64,000 nucleotides of DNA from Lysinibacillus sp. FSL M8-0337 (GCF_038593855.1 NZ_CP151996.1:3534001-3598000), one strand, 5' to 3'; shown: positions 9,298 to 19,312, counted from the first letter of the stretch. The notes: generated from the sequence alone by a model not told the origin. A program made the numbers and translations.

Positions 9298-10362
9298 TTA
9301 AATGCCTTCACCAGCATCGTATATGGATTGTTCTTCTTCACGCATTGTTCGCATTAAACTAATAGCACCAAGCGTTCCGATTATAACGCTCCCCATAATG
9401 ACGATGGCATATAAATCTTTCTCCATAAATAACTGAATCAGACTATAAGAAATCGCTAATGAAAAAATAGGTGATACAATCCAAATACACATAATTTTCT
9501 TTACAATATGTTTATGAAAAATTTGTTTACCGCTTTTCGCCATTCCGATACCAATAATAGAAGAGGAAGTTACTTGCGTTAATGGCACAGGTAATCCCAA
9601 CAAGGAACTAATACCAACAAGCAAGGCACCTGTAGTTGAAATAAGAATGCCTTCAGCTTTTTCAAAACGCACTATCTTTTTGCCATTTGTTTCGAGTACA
9701 CGTCTTCCTAGCAACAACGCCCCTAGTGCAACAAAAGCACCGCCTAGCCAAATACCCTTTGTCACCGTAATCATACCAGCACCAACAAGTGGGCCTACTG
9801 CATTGGCAACATTATTCATACCTGCAGAAAAAGCTTCAAAAAATCCCGCAAATACGAGTAGCACTGTTAAAATAGGGTGATTTGTCAAAAAACTCTTCCC
9901 TTGAAATTTATACAGTACTTTGCCAACTATAAAGGCAATAACAAACGCAATAACGGGAACGATTACCCAAAAAGACATAATCACGAGCAATGATTTGACA
10001 TATAGCACACGGTAGGCAATTCCTACACCTACAACAGCTCCTACGGTCACTTCACTCGTCGATAAGGGGATGCCTAACAAATTGGCAAGAAACAACGCAC
10101 TTGTCGCAGAAATTAATATAATGATGACGATTTTCACAGTAATATACTGTTGTGGCATAATACCTGAACTGATAGTCTTGACAACTTCACCGCCACCCAA
10201 TATAGCGCCTGCCAAAACCCCTATCGCACAAATTAACAATGCGTGCCTTGCTTTTTTTATAGCTCCTGCCCCATAGGCAACACCCATTGACGCTGCTGCA
10301 CCACTTGCCCCAATATTCATTGCAAAAAATAAACTTATGGCTAATGCAATATATTCTAGCAT
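9298..10362 (-). CDS. cysP: PiT-family permease, probable sulfate permease CysP
   Basis: 354 residues and about ten hydrophobic helices, in two inverted PiT halves. GMNNVANAVGP near residue 181 is the PiT repeat signature. PiT proteins usually carry phosphate, but B. subtilis CysP, encoded in the same place in cysH-cysP-sat-cysC, carries sulfate. The operon position therefore argues for sulfate here. It starts 13 bp after cysH stops and ends 42 bp before sat. Substrate is inferred from context. Confidence 0.87.
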   Translation of the reverse strand: MLEYIALAISLFFAMNIGASGAAASMGVAYGAGAIKKARHALLICAIGVLAGAILGGGEVVKTISSGIMPQQYITVKIVIIILISATSALFLANLLGIPLSTSEVTVGAVVGVGIAYRVLYVKSLLVIMSFWVIVPVIAFVIAFIVGKVLYKFQGKSFLTNHPILTVLLVFAGFFEAFSAGMNNVANAVGPLVGAGMITVTKGIWLGGAFVALGALLLGRRVLETNGKKIVRFEKAEGILISTTGALLVGISSLLGLPVPLTQVTSSSIIGIGMAKSGKQIFHKHIVKKIMCIWIVSPIFSLAISYSLIQLFMEKDLYAIVIMGSVIIGTLGAISLMRTMREEEQSIYDAGEGI

Positions 10363-10375
10363 GATTTAAACGCCC

Positions 10376-11077
10376 CTATTCATGTAACCCACATTCAGTT
10401 TTACCCGTTCCTTGCCATCTACCTGCACGTAAATCATCCAACGTAAATGCAGGTTGTGTGCAGTGTTCACAGCCAATACTCGGATAGCCTTGATCGTGTA
10501 ATGGATTGTACGTTAGGTTATGCTTGGAAACATAACGCCATATATCTTTCCATGACCAATGAATAAGTGGACAAATTTTAATGGATTTGAATTTTTCATC
10601 CCGATTGATAAAATTTGTCTGTTGCCGAGTTGGCGATTGTTCTCTGCGCAGCCCTGAAATCCAAGCTTTTGCTCCTGATAACGCCTCATGTAATGGCTTT
10701 ATTTTTCGGATGTCACAGCACTGATTAGGATTGGACTTCCATAATTCATCGCCATATTGTGTCTTTTGCTCTTCAAGTGTCAGCTTAGGCTTTTGCAGTA
10801 TAATCGTTAGCTGCGGATAGTTTGCTTTTACTCGTTCAATCGTGTCATACGTTTCTTTGAAATGGACATCTGTGTCTAAAAAAACAATCGTAGCATTTGG
10901 CTTTACTTTTGAAATCAAATCAATTAACACAATTCCCTCAATACCAAAGCTACACGCATATACAATCTCATCTCCATATTGTGCATAGCTCCAGCGTAAC
11001 ACCTCAAGTGCACCTTTATAGGATTCATCCACTTCAAAATTAGTCGTTGGCTCCTGCCAAGTTGCATACGTTAACAT
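10376..11077 (-). CDS. cysH: (P)APS reductase
   Basis: Reduces APS or PAPS to sulfite with thioredoxin. 233 residues. The PP-loop-type nucleotide domain includes [16 protein letters not shown] pair (NQCCDIRK) plus CEHC form the four-cysteine set that binds a 4Fe-4S cluster in APS-type enzymes. The C-terminal ECGLHE carries the catalytic cysteine. The 4Fe-4S ligands suggest APS use, although the B. subtilis enzyme accepts both substrates. First gene of the operon, behind a leader with an intrinsic terminator. Confidence 0.95.
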   Translation of the reverse strand: MLTYATWQEPTTNFEVDESYKGALEVLRWSYAQYGDEIVYACSFGIEGIVLIDLISKVKPNATIVFLDTDVHFKETYDTIERVKANYPQLTIILQKPKLTLEEQKTQYGDELWKSNPNQCCDIRKIKPLHEALSGAKAWISGLRREQSPTRQQTNFINRDEKFKSIKICPLIHWSWKDIWRYVSKHNLTYNPLHDQGYPSIGCEHCTQPAFTLDDLRAGRWQGTGKTECGLHE

Positions 11078-11098
11078 AAAATCCCCCTTTCGGATATA

Positions 11099-11180
11099 GA
11101 AAAAGGCGTTTTAACAACAGATACAATAATGCATTGTATCTTCGTTAAAACGCCTCTAGTTTGACTAGCCAGCATTTATG
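11099..11180 (-). promoter_or_regulatory. cysH leader: shared hairpin motif plus attenuator-like terminator
   Basis: Read on the minus strand: GCTGG, a CTAG...CTAG hairpin, then AGGCG, which opens a long terminator stem (GGCGTTTTAAC pairing with GTTAAAACGCC, inner stem AGATACAAT/ATTGTATCT) followed by T5. The terminator ends about 20 bp before the cysH start, so it must be overcome for expression. The same arrangement precedes sbp and cobA. No S-box or T-box core was seen. The leader function is inferred. Confidence 0.7.
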
Positions 11181-11236
11181 ATGATTGTAAACTAGTAATC
11201 TTGTACCTCATTCAACAATCACTTTTCTTATTACCC

Positions 11237-11271
11237 AATATATACTAAATTACACCTAGTAGTCAACTAGG
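11237..11271 (-). promoter_or_regulatory. cysH promoter with palindrome over the -35
   Basis: On the minus strand TTGACT (-35) and TATATT (-10) are 18 bp apart. The -35 lies inside CCTAGT-TGACT-ACTAGG (11255-11271), a perfect 6-5-6 inverted repeat. A copy with 15 of 17 matching bases covers the -35 of the divergent sbp promoter, so a shared DNA-binding regulator is likely. Which one is not known. Confidence 0.6.
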
Positions 11272-11432
11272 TTTTGTAAAAATATAAACATATTTAAAGA
11301 ATGTCGTTTTACACCTTTTAGAACTGTCACTTTCGTTATATACAAATAATTTTATTCATAAAAAGAGTCTTTTGCTACTCGTTACCACACTTAGGGAAAA
11401 ACCTATCTAAAAATTTCAAATATTTTATAATT

Positions 11433-11466
11433 CCTTGTTGACTAATAGGAAATATATGTTTAATGT
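11433..11466 (+). promoter_or_regulatory. sbp-cysTWA promoter with matching operator-like palindrome
   Basis: TTGACT (11438-11443), a 17-bp spacer and TAATGT (11461-11466). CCTTGTTGACTAATAGG at 11433-11449 matches the cysH operator-like sequence at 15 of 17 positions. Confidence 0.6.
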
Positions 11467-11469
11467 GGT

Positions 11470-11560
11470 ACTAAGCTAAAAAAACAAAACATGCTGATCA
11501 GATTATCTGAAGGCCATCTCCTTAACATGTGTTAATACATGTTGAAAGAGATGGTCCTTT
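11470..11560 (+). promoter_or_regulatory. sbp leader: shared hairpin motif plus attenuator-like terminator
   Basis: ACTAAG, a 17-base A-rich linker, GCTGA with a TCAG...CTGA hairpin, then AGGCCATCTC, which starts a terminator stem closed by GAGATGGTCC and T4 (inner stem AACATGT/ACATGTT). The hairpin bases differ from the cysH and cobA copies yet still pair. It ends about 30 bp before the lipoprotein start, so readthrough is needed. Confidence 0.7.
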
Positions 11561-11591
11561 TGCATTTTGTAAGAAAAAGGAGCGATTTTCA

Positions 11592-12644
11592 ATGAGAAAA
11601 AGAAAGACTATTTTTCAAACAATTGTACTCTTATCGGGGTTAACAATTATGTTAACAGGATGTAATAGCACGTCCAAAGATAACGATACAACTTCGGAAG
11701 ACACACAAAAAACAGTTGAATTACTAAATGTATCTTATGATCCAACACGTGAGCTTTACGATGAATTTAATCAAGACTTTATCGCAAAGTGGAAAAGCGA
11801 AACAGGGCAAGATGTAAAAATTCATCAATCACATGGTGGCTCGGGTAAACAAGGGCGTGCGGTTATTGATGGTCAAGAAGCCGATGTTGTCACATTAGCA
11901 CTTGCTTACGATATTGATGAAATTGCCCAAGCTCGTAATCTACTAAACAAAGACTGGCAAACAGAATTTGAAAATAATTCTACACCTTATACTTCTACCA
12001 TTGTTTTTTTAGTAAGAAAAGGGAATCCAAAAGCGATTCAAGATTGGGATGATTTAGTAAAAGACGATGTCTCAGTCATAACGCCAAACCCAAAAACTTC
12101 AGGTGGTGCCCGTTGGAATTACTTAGCCGCATGGGGCTATGCAGCGAAATTGTATAACAATGACGAGAAGCAAATAAAAGATTTTATGAAGGCTTTGTAT
12201 AGCAATGTAGAGGTACTGGATTCTGGGGCTCGCGGCGCAACGACTACCTTTGTTGAAAGAAAAATTGGTGATGTGTTAATTGCCTGGGAAAATGAAGCTT
12301 ATTTATCACTTAATGAATTAGGGAAAGATGCATTCGAAATCATTACACCTTCTTTAAGTATTTTAGCAGAGCCTCCTGTAGCAATCGTTGACAAAATTGT
12401 AGATAAAAAAGGGACGCGTAAAGTGGCAGAAGCATACCTACAACATTTATATAGTGATATTGGCCAAGAGATTGCCGCAAAAAACTACTATCGACCACGC
12501 AATGAAGATATATTAGCAAAATACCAAGCACAATTCCCTAAGCTTGAACTTATTTCCATTGAAGACTTTGGGGGTTGGACAGAAGCTCAGACAACACATT
12601 TTAAAGATGGTGGTACATTTGATGAAATTTACGTTCCAAAATAA
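11592..12644 (+). CDS. sbp: Sulfate ABC transporter, substrate-binding lipoprotein
   Basis: Extracellular sulfate/thiosulfate-binding component. The start is the ATG at 11592: AAAAAGGAG lies upstream and it gives a proper lipoprotein signal (MRKRKT, hydrophobic core, LTGC lipobox near residue 21). A longer frame from 11529 would cover the leader terminator and is rejected. The mature part carries the sulfate-binding family patterns [21 protein letters not shown] and ARGATTTF. 350 residues. It heads sbp-cysT-cysW-cysA, eight bases before cysT. Confidence 0.93.
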   Translation: MRKRKTIFQTIVLLSGLTIMLTGCNSTSKDNDTTSEDTQKTVELLNVSYDPTRELYDEFNQDFIAKWKSETGQDVKIHQSHGGSGKQGRAVIDGQEADVVTLALAYDIDEIAQARNLLNKDWQTEFENNSTPYTSTIVFLVRKGNPKAIQDWDDLVKDDVSVITPNPKTSGGARWNYLAAWGYAAKLYNNDEKQIKDFMKALYSNVEVLDSGARGATTTFVERKIGDVLIAWENEAYLSLNELGKDAFEIITPSLSILAEPPVAIVDKIVDKKGTRKVAEAYLQHLYSDIGQEIAAKNYYRPRNEDILAKYQAQFPKLELISIEDFGGWTEAQTTHFKDGGTFDEIYVPK

Positions 12645-12652
12645 GGAGGCAT

Positions 12653-13489
12653 ATGATGACTAGCCTAACATTTAAAAAGAAGCCGGCTCGTGTTATTCCC
12701 GGCTTCCACCTTTCACTTGGTTATACGATGCTCTACGTAAGCTTGCTTGTGCTCTTACCTTTAGCCATGATTTTCATTCATACCATGTCGTTAAGCTGGG
12801 CAGAGTTTATGGCAATTGTCACCGACCCTCGAGCAATTGCCTCCTACAAGCTAAGCTTTGGCACTGCACTTACTGCTGGTTTAGTAAACGTTGTGTTTGG
12901 CACCATTATCGCTTGGGTACTCGTACGCTACCACTTCCCGTTTAAACGTATTATTGACGGTCTTGTAGATTTACCATTTGCTTTACCTACGGCAGTAGCA
13001 GGTATTGCTTTAACATCGCTATATACCCCGAATGGCTGGATTGGCCAGTTTTTCGATTTTAAAATCGCCTTTACACCACTCGGTATTATAATTGCTCTAA
13101 CATTTATTGGTCTTCCATTTGTTGTGCGTACTGTGCAACCTGTTTTACAAAATATTAGTGTGGAAGTTGAAGAAGCCTCAGCAAGTTTAGGGGCAACACG
13201 TCTGCAAACTGTATGTAAGATTATTTTTCCTGAACTTGCACCAGCCATTTTGACTGGCTTTTCATTAGCCTTTGCACGTGCATTAGGAGAATACGGTTCA
13301 GTTGTCTTTATCGCTGGTAACATGCCGATGAAAACAGAAATTACACCGTTAATCATTATGACAAAGCTTGAACAATATGACTACGCGGGTGCCACGTCTA
13401 TTGCTGCTGTTATGCTGATTACATCCTTTGTCTTATTATTTACGATGAATCTTATTCAATGGCTAGCAAATCGCCGCTTTATACATTAG
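12653..13489 (+). CDS. cysT: Sulfate ABC transporter permease CysT
   Basis: 278 residues, six helices, with the permease EAA loop (VEEASASLGATRLQT) that contacts the ATPase near residues 178-192, and the CysT-type start of helix region LVRYHFPFKRIIDGLVDLPF. It pairs with CysW to form the membrane channel for sulfate/thiosulfate. AAGGAGG precedes two adjacent ATGs (12653, 12656). Nine bases separate it from cysW. Confidence 0.94.
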   Translation: MMTSLTFKKKPARVIPGFHLSLGYTMLYVSLLVLLPLAMIFIHTMSLSWAEFMAIVTDPRAIASYKLSFGTALTAGLVNVVFGTIIAWVLVRYHFPFKRIIDGLVDLPFALPTAVAGIALTSLYTPNGWIGQFFDFKIAFTPLGIIIALTFIGLPFVVRTVQPVLQNISVEVEEASASLGATRLQTVCKIIFPELAPAILTGFSLAFARALGEYGSVVFIAGNMPMKTEITPLIIMTKLEQYDYAGATSIAAVMLITSFVLLFTMNLIQWLANRRFIH

Positions 13490-13498
13490 GAGGTATTT

Positions 13499-14374
13499 AT
13501 GGATCAGTCTACGATTATTGAACCTTTGGCTCCACAAACACGGATTGTAGCAGCAAAGCCCGCTGCCTTACAGGAGCCTCGCTTCTTTCGTTATGCATTA
13601 ACATTTATTGCACTTGCATTTTTAGCATTTTTTATCGTACTCCCTCTCGTATCGATTTTTATTACAGCCTTTCAAAAAGGGGCAGACGTATACTTTGCAG
13701 CAATCACACATCCAGATGCTTTAGCTGCTATTCAGTTGACCTTAACAGTAGTAGCAATTGCCGTTCCTTTAAATGCCATTTTCGGCATTATGGCTGCTTG
13801 GGCATTAACGAAATTCAATTACAAAGGAAAAAATTTATTATTGACCGTAATTGACTTACCTTTTGCTGTATCGCCCGTGATTGCAGGTTTAGTGTTTATC
13901 TTGCTATTTGGTGCACAAGGGCTATTTGGAGATTGGCTATTTGCTAATGACATTAAAATTGTTTTTGCCTTACCTGGCATTGTGCTTGCGACTATATTTG
14001 TAACATTACCTTTTGTTGCACGTGAGCTTGTTCCGTTAATGCAAGCACAAGGAAATGCTGAGGAAGAGGCTTCCATTTCTCTCGGAGCAAATGGCTTTAA
14101 AACCTTTTGGTATGTAACATTACCCAATATTAAATGGGGGTTAATTTACGGTTTAATTTTATGTAATGCACGTGCCATTGGCGAGTTTGGTGCAGTTTCT
14201 GTTGTCTCAGGTCATATTCGAGGTATGACGAATACAATGCCACTTCATATCGAAATTTTATACAATGAATACCAATTTTCAGCAGCTTTTGCTGTTGCTT
14301 CATTGATGAGTGTGTTAGCGATTATTACGCTTGTTATAAAAGATATTGTTGCATGGAAATCGAAATCAATTTAA
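13499..14374 (+). CDS. cysW: Sulfate ABC transporter permease CysW
   Basis: 291 residues and six helices, with the EAA loop [16 protein letters not shown] near 183-198 and the CysW-type end [19 protein letters not shown]. The N-terminus has about 30 extra polar residues before helix 1. GGAGG lies seven bases before the ATG. Second permease of the sulfate importer. Confidence 0.94.
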   Translation: MDQSTIIEPLAPQTRIVAAKPAALQEPRFFRYALTFIALAFLAFFIVLPLVSIFITAFQKGADVYFAAITHPDALAAIQLTLTVVAIAVPLNAIFGIMAAWALTKFNYKGKNLLLTVIDLPFAVSPVIAGLVFILLFGAQGLFGDWLFANDIKIVFALPGIVLATIFVTLPFVARELVPLMQAQGNAEEEASISLGANGFKTFWYVTLPNIKWGLIYGLILCNARAIGEFGAVSVVSGHIRGMTNTMPLHIEILYNEYQFSAAFAVASLMSVLAIITLVIKDIVAWKSKSI

Positions 14375-14389
14375 AGGAGGTATTCTTGC

Positions 14390-15460
14390 GTGAGCATTCA
14401 AATTCAAAATGTTTCTAAGAAATTTGGTTCTTTTCAAGCTTTACAAGATGTATCCATCGATATTCAATCTGGTGAATTGGTTGCGCTACTTGGCCCTTCT
14501 GGTTCTGGTAAAACGTCTTTACTGCGCGTGATTGCAGGGCTTGAAGCATCGGATGTTGGCGAAATCTTATTTGACGGCCAAACAATTACCAATCATCACC
14601 CGAAGGAACGAAACGTAGGCTTTGTCTTTCAGCACTATGCGCTCTTTCGCCATATGACGGTCTTCGATAATGTTGCCTATGGATTGAAAGTACGACCACG
14701 AAAAACAAGACCATCCAAAGCAGAAATCACCGATAAAGTAATGACCCTACTGCGACTTGTTAAACTAGAAAATTTTTCTGATCGCTATCCAACACAGTTA
14801 TCTGGTGGCCAACGTCAACGGGTTGCACTTGCGCGTGCACTTGCTGTGGAACCTAAAGTCCTTTTACTAGATGAACCATTTGGAGCACTTGATGCAAAAG
14901 TGCGTAAGGAATTACGGCGTTGGTTGCGGAAGTTACATGATGATTTTCATATTACAAGTATTTTTGTTACGCATGACCAAGAAGAAGCACTCGATGTCGC
15001 AGATCGTATCGTTGTGATGAACAACGGCAAAATTGAGCAAATTGGAAGTCCAGATGAAGTGTACACCCATCCTAAAAGTCCATTTGTTTATGATTTCTTA
15101 GGTAATGTTAACCTCTTTAAAGGGCGTTTACATAACGGTAAGTTGACACATGGAGAATTTGCCATTGATGTGCCAGATACGCATACCCATACACAAGAAG
15201 ATGCAGTAGGCTATGTGCGACCACACGATATACAAATTGAAAAAACAGCGGTAGCAGGCACTGTCCCCGCTTATATAAGCCATATTCATTTGCTTGGACC
15301 GATTGTTCAAATTGAACTCCGTCGTTATGACATGGATGAATTTTTAGAGGCAGAACTGACAAAAGAACAATTTTTAAGTCTTCATCTTAAAGTAGGCGAC
15401 AATGTATTTGTGCGACCAAAGCAATTAAAAGTATTTATCCCAGAAGATTATTCTATTTAA
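14390..15460 (+). CDS. cysA: Sulfate ABC transporter ATP-binding protein CysA
   Basis: 356 residues. Walker [10 protein letters not shown] near 35-43, Q-loop FVFQHYALF, signature [15 protein letters not shown] near 136, Walker [12 protein letters not shown] and the switch histidine in [12 protein letters not shown]-terminal TOBE-like regulatory part follows (from about residue 240). GTG start with AAAGGAGG eight bases upstream. It powers import through CysT/CysW. A repeated hairpin terminator follows the stop. Confidence 0.95.
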   Translation: MSIQIQNVSKKFGSFQALQDVSIDIQSGELVALLGPSGSGKTSLLRVIAGLEASDVGEILFDGQTITNHHPKERNVGFVFQHYALFRHMTVFDNVAYGLKVRPRKTRPSKAEITDKVMTLLRLVKLENFSDRYPTQLSGGQRQRVALARALAVEPKVLLLDEPFGALDAKVRKELRRWLRKLHDDFHITSIFVTHDQEEALDVADRIVVMNNGKIEQIGSPDEVYTHPKSPFVYDFLGNVNLFKGRLHNGKLTHGEFAIDVPDTHTHTQEDAVGYVRPHDIQIEKTAVAGTVPAYISHIHLLGPIVQIELRRYDMDEFLEAELTKEQFLSLHLKVGDNVFVRPKQLKVFIPEDYSI

Positions 15461-15476
15461 AGCTGGGACAAAAAAG

Positions 15477-15516
15477 AAAAGTGTTAGATTGACTGCCTTC
15501 AATCTAACACTTTTCG
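15477..15516. terminator. Terminator after cysA; second copy of the mrpG-type hairpin
   Basis: AAAAGTGTTAGATTGA pairs perfectly with TCAATCTAACACTTTT over a 6-base loop. The sequence, and roughly 40 bp after it, resemble 7126-7210. It lies between convergent cysA and cysI. Confidence 0.8.
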
Positions 15517-15560
15517 CTATGCTGTTGATGTCCGTTTTGCTGGAAGCGTTCTTACCTCTA

Positions 15561-15611
15561 TTGAGTGCCTGGCACTAGTAGAATTCAGAATTGTTTGAGT
15601 GCCTGACACCC
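15561..15611 (-). repeat. Mosaic repeat, TGCCTGGCAC core, copies 4a and 4b
   Basis: Two tandem units: GAGTGCCTGGCACTAG at about 15563-15578 and TTCAGAATTGTTTGAG with TGCCTGACACC ending at 15610. The second unit touches the cysI stop codon. Confidence 0.65.
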
Positions 15612-17333
15612 TCATTCCTTATGGAATTCTCGACCATCAAAGACGGCTGTTACATAACCTGCACGAATGACAAAATCCCCGAAATGCTCGCCCTCTACAC
15701 GGTCCTTTGCATAGTGCAGCATAATTGGACGTAGTTCGGCTAAAATTTCTTCTTCCCCAATATTTTCGCGATAAATTTTATTTAAACGATTGCCTGTAAA
15801 GCTTGCGCCAAGATACATGTTATATTTTCCTGGACCTTTGCCGATAAAGCCGATTTCACCCATTGCAGCACGTGAGCACCCATTTGGGCAACCCGACATA
15901 CGAATAACGATTTCCGTATCATGTAAACCCGCTTCATCAATAATCGTATCAATTTTCGTAATAAGTGAAGGCAAATAACGTTCCGCCTCTGCCATTGCTA
16001 AACCGCAAGTAGGCAACGACACACAAGCAATGGAATTACGGCGCAACGCTGAATAGTGGGCACCGTCTGTTAACTTATACTGCTCAATAAGCGCAGCAAT
16101 GATTTCCTTCTGCTGTTGCGATACATTGCCAATCATTAAATTTTGATTTGGTGTTAACCGGAAGTCACCCGTATGCACTTTGGCAATTTCTCGTAAACCT
16201 GTTAACAGCTCATAATCCTCAAAATCTTTAATGCGCCCATTTTGAATAAATAACGTATAATGCCATTTACCATTTGCACCTTTAATCCAACCAAATTCAT
16301 CGCCCGTTCGCTCAAATGTAAATGGACGCTCCGCTTGTATTTCCCACCCTAGCCGACGATGTAATTCTGTTTTAAACCAGTCGAGTCCACGTGCATCAAT
16401 TGTATATTTAAAACGGGCATTTTTACGAATTGAACGATTGCCATAATCACGCTGTATCGTAATAATTTTCTCTGCCGTCTCAAGTAATTTATCTGGCGTA
16501 ATAAAGCCAATCATACGCGCAAGCTGTGGATACGTTTCATGATCACCATGTGTCATCCCCATACCTCCACCAACGACTACGTTAAAACCTACAAGCTGCT
16601 CATCTTCAACAATTGCAATAAAGCCAATATCTTGTGAATAAACATCGACATCATTACTCGGTGGAATCGCAATACCAATTTTAAATTTACGAGGCAAATA
16701 TTGTGCACCGTAAATTGGCTCGATTTCTTCTTCTTGGCTATCCACTACTTTTTCGCCATCTAGCCATAACTCGTGATAGGCACGTGTTCTAGGCAATAAA
16801 TGCTCACTTAACTTTGCTGACCAATTGTAAATTTCCTCATGTAATGCTGATTGATTGGGATTGACATTACACATTACATTGCGGTTAACATCCCCACATG
16901 CAGCAAGAGAATCTAACAGTACTTCATTTATTTCTTGCATATATTTTTTGACATTCCATTTTAAAATCCCGTGCACTTGGAATGCCTGACGCGTTGTTAA
17001 TTTTAATGAACCATTGCCATATTTTCTTGCCATCTCATCCATAACAAGCCACTGTGCAGGTGTTGCCGCACCACCAGGTGTACGTACGCGCACCATAAAC
17101 TGATACGCTGGCTCTAATTTTTGACGTTGCCGTTCATTTCTTAAATCTCGATCATCCTGTAAGTAACTCCCATGAAATTTCATTAAGCGATTATCATCTT
17201 CAGGAATACCTGAACTTAAAGGTTCGTTCATTGTTCTTTCTAGTGTCCCACGCAAGTAATTACTATCGCTTTTAATACGCTCGACATCACTTGGTGTTCC
17301 AGGTTGTGGGGGTAAAATAATTTTTCCAGTCAT
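15612..17333 (-). CDS. cysI: Assimilatory sulfite reductase, hemoprotein subunit
   Basis: Six-electron reduction of sulfite to sulfide on a coupled siroheme and 4Fe-4S centre. 573 residues, normal length. The two cluster/siroheme ligand motifs are visible near the C-terminus: [15 protein letters not shown] and [19 protein letters not shown] and [14 protein letters not shown] are other conserved siroheme-binding stretches. It follows cysJ by 16 bp with GGAGCGAG before ATG. Last gene of the cobA-sirB-yezD-cysJ-cysI operon. Confidence 0.97.
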   Translation of the reverse strand: MTGKIILPPQPGTPSDVERIKSDSNYLRGTLERTMNEPLSSGIPEDDNRLMKFHGSYLQDDRDLRNERQRQKLEPAYQFMVRVRTPGGAATPAQWLVMDEMARKYGNGSLKLTTRQAFQVHGILKWNVKKYMQEINEVLLDSLAACGDVNRNVMCNVNPNQSALHEEIYNWSAKLSEHLLPRTRAYHELWLDGEKVVDSQEEEIEPIYGAQYLPRKFKIGIAIPPSNDVDVYSQDIGFIAIVEDEQLVGFNVVVGGGMGMTHGDHETYPQLARMIGFITPDKLLETAEKIITIQRDYGNRSIRKNARFKYTIDARGLDWFKTELHRRLGWEIQAERPFTFERTGDEFGWIKGANGKWHYTLFIQNGRIKDFEDYELLTGLREIAKVHTGDFRLTPNQNLMIGNVSQQQKEIIAALIEQYKLTDGAHYSALRRNSIACVSLPTCGLAMAEAERYLPSLITKIDTIIDEAGLHDTEIVIRMSGCPNGCSRAAMGEIGFIGKGPGKYNMYLGASFTGNRLNKIYRENIGEEEILAELRPIMLHYAKDRVEGEHFGDFVIRAGYVTAVFDGREFHKE

Positions 17334-17349
17334 TTATCTCGCTCCTTTA

Positions 17350-19134
17350 CTAATAAACGTCACGTTGGTAGCGCTTTTGTTGTTTCAAATCATTGATATA
17401 TGCTTTCGCTTCTTCAGGCGTTTTGTGCCCTTGCTGCTCAATAATGCGACAGATTGTTTGATCAACATCCGCAGCCATCGATTTTTCATCACCACAAACG
17501 TAAATAACAGCCCCTTGCTCAAGCCATTTATAAAATACTTGTGCCTTTTCGAGAATTTTATGTTGGACGTATACTTTTTTATCTGTATCACGTGAGAAAG
17601 CAACATCCATTTGAGCCAATGTGCCTGAAGCAAGCCAGCGCTGCCAATCTGTTTGATAAAGGAAATCGGTGACAAAATGTTGATCGCCAAAAATCAGCCA
17701 AGAATTTCCTGTTATTCCTACCTCTTCTCGCTGCTCTAAAAAAGCACGATACGGCGCAACACCTGTGCCCGCCCCAATCATAATAATTGGTGTATCTGCT
17801 TGTTCTGGCAATCTAAAGTTTGGATTTTTATGGACATAAATCGGTACTGTATCGCCCACTTGAATTCGCTCTGCAATACTGCCCGAACACACGCCTAAAC
17901 GCTTTCGACCAGCCGTTTCATAACTCACTTTACCAATTGTTAAATGGACTTCATCACTATTGGCCAATTGGCTACTAGCAATGGAATACAATCTCGCTGG
18001 AATTTTACGAAGAAGGGCTACAAACTGTTGTGCATCCCAAGTAAAAGGAGCAAAATCTTCAACGACATCAAGTAAATCTCTTCCTCTTGCATAATCCTTC
18101 CATGCTGTAGCACTTTCACATAGCTCTGCAAATGCTTTATGCACCGTAAAAGCACTTATTTTTTGTAAAAGAGGCTTCGATAACACTGTAATTTCTAATT
18201 TTTTTTGAAGCGCCTCTTTTAATTGCATGGATTCCTCAAACACCGTTACTTCTGTTTGGGGATGAAACTGTAAGGCTGTGATTAATGCATCTACTAAAGA
18301 TTCATCATTTTCTGGCAAAATACCAATGCTATCTCCAGGCTCAAAATGTAAATTTGCACCTTCAATGGACAACTCAATATGACGTGTTTCCTTATTCGAG
18401 CCACGACCATTTAAATTGATATTTTCCAATACTTCGGCATAATACGGATTTTTGCGGGAATATGTAGCCTCTTCTTCTAATAATGGCGTTGCTTTTGAGA
18501 CAATCGCTGTATCGCTTTGCTGTAATAATGCCTGTTGAACAGCTGTAAACCATTTGGCTGCTGGCTCATCGTAATCAACATCACAGTCTGTACGTGAAAC
18601 GATGCGTTTCGCACCTAACTTTTCAAATTGTGCGTCAAAATCCTGCCCAGTTTTACAGAAAAATTCATATGAGCTATCTCCTAATGCCAAAACGGAAAAG
18701 TGCAGATGTTCTAATTTAGGTGCACGTTTACTGTGCAAAAATTCATAGAATTGAATTGCTTGATCGGGTGGTTCCCCTTCACCATGCGTACTCACTACGA
18801 GCAAAAGATTCGTTATTTTCTTCAAATTATTTGGCTTAAACTTTGCTAAAGATGTGACAGTCACCTCAATATCATTTGCTTTTAATGCAGCTGCATATTT
18901 TTCAGCGAGTCCTTGGCTATTTCCTGTTTGTGAGCCATATAATAGCGTCACCATTTTCGTCTCAGGTACTACCGACAATACTGCTTCTTCTACAACGGTA
19001 TCTACTGTTGTTAGTGGAGCACTTAAGTATCCATTCAACCATATTTTTTGTTCTCCAGTTAATTTAGGTAGAAGTTCATTTAATAGCTTCACCTGTTCCT
19101 CATTAAAAGGACTGTTAATTACTTGCAGTTTCAA
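17350..19134 (-). CDS. cysJ: Sulfite reductase [NADPH] flavoprotein subunit
   Basis: Supplies electrons from NADPH through FAD and FMN to CysI. 594 residues: an N-terminal flavodoxin domain (LLYGSQTGNSQGLAEKYA near 64), a linker, an FAD domain (RLYSIASS) and an NADPH domain (MIGAGTGVAPYRAFLEQR, then YVCGDEKSM). The end DLKQQKRYQRDVY is the usual CysJ terminus. GAGGTGG sits before the ATG. It follows yezD by 28 bp. Confidence 0.97.
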   Translation of the reverse strand: MKLQVINSPFNEEQVKLLNELLPKLTGEQKIWLNGYLSAPLTTVDTVVEEAVLSVVPETKMVTLLYGSQTGNSQGLAEKYAAALKANDIEVTVTSLAKFKPNNLKKITNLLLVVSTHGEGEPPDQAIQFYEFLHSKRAPKLEHLHFSVLALGDSSYEFFCKTGQDFDAQFEKLGAKRIVSRTDCDVDYDEPAAKWFTAVQQALLQQSDTAIVSKATPLLEEEATYSRKNPYYAEVLENINLNGRGSNKETRHIELSIEGANLHFEPGDSIGILPENDESLVDALITALQFHPQTEVTVFEESMQLKEALQKKLEITVLSKPLLQKISAFTVHKAFAELCESATAWKDYARGRDLLDVVEDFAPFTWDAQQFVALLRKIPARLYSIASSQLANSDEVHLTIGKVSYETAGRKRLGVCSGSIAERIQVGDTVPIYVHKNPNFRLPEQADTPIIMIGAGTGVAPYRAFLEQREEVGITGNSWLIFGDQHFVTDFLYQTDWQRWLASGTLAQMDVAFSRDTDKKVYVQHKILEKAQVFYKWLEQGAVIYVCGDEKSMAADVDQTICRIIEQQGHKTPEEAKAYINDLKQQKRYQRDVY

Positions 19135-19162
19135 CTAAGCCACCTCACGTATCATTATTAAA

Positions 19163-19312
19163 TTATCTAAGACGTATTTTTTCTTTCTTTTCAATTTGTA
19201 CAACGTAAAAGTTTTGAACAGTTAATGTAATCGAGCCATGATTAACTGTATTTAAAATTTGTCGGACATTATCTAATGCTAGATTTATATTTTCTTTTCT
19301 TTTATCTACCAT
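19163..19312 (-). CDS. yezD: YezD-like (DUF2292) small protein
   Basis: 49 residues. The core HGSITLTVQNFYVVQIEKKE matches the DUF2292/YezD pattern (GSI-x-L-VQ-x-VVQIE), a small protein often encoded beside sulfur-assimilation genes. Its ATG overlaps the sirB stop by one base (TAATG) and it lies 28 bp before cysJ, so it is translated within the siroheme/sulfite reductase operon. Function is unknown; a role with sulfite reductase or its cofactor is only suggested by position. Confidence 0.8.
   Translation of the reverse strand: MVDKRKENINLALDNVRQILNTVNHGSITLTVQNFYVVQIEKKEKIRLR

Noticed and set aside
11078-11250. S-box (SAM) or T-box riboswitch before cysH
   Set aside because: None of the conserved S-box core or the T-box AGGGTGG sequence is present; the leader is also too short for either.
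11529-11591. Longer start for the sulfate-binding lipoprotein
   Set aside because: It would run through the leader terminator and spoil the lipoprotein signal peptide.
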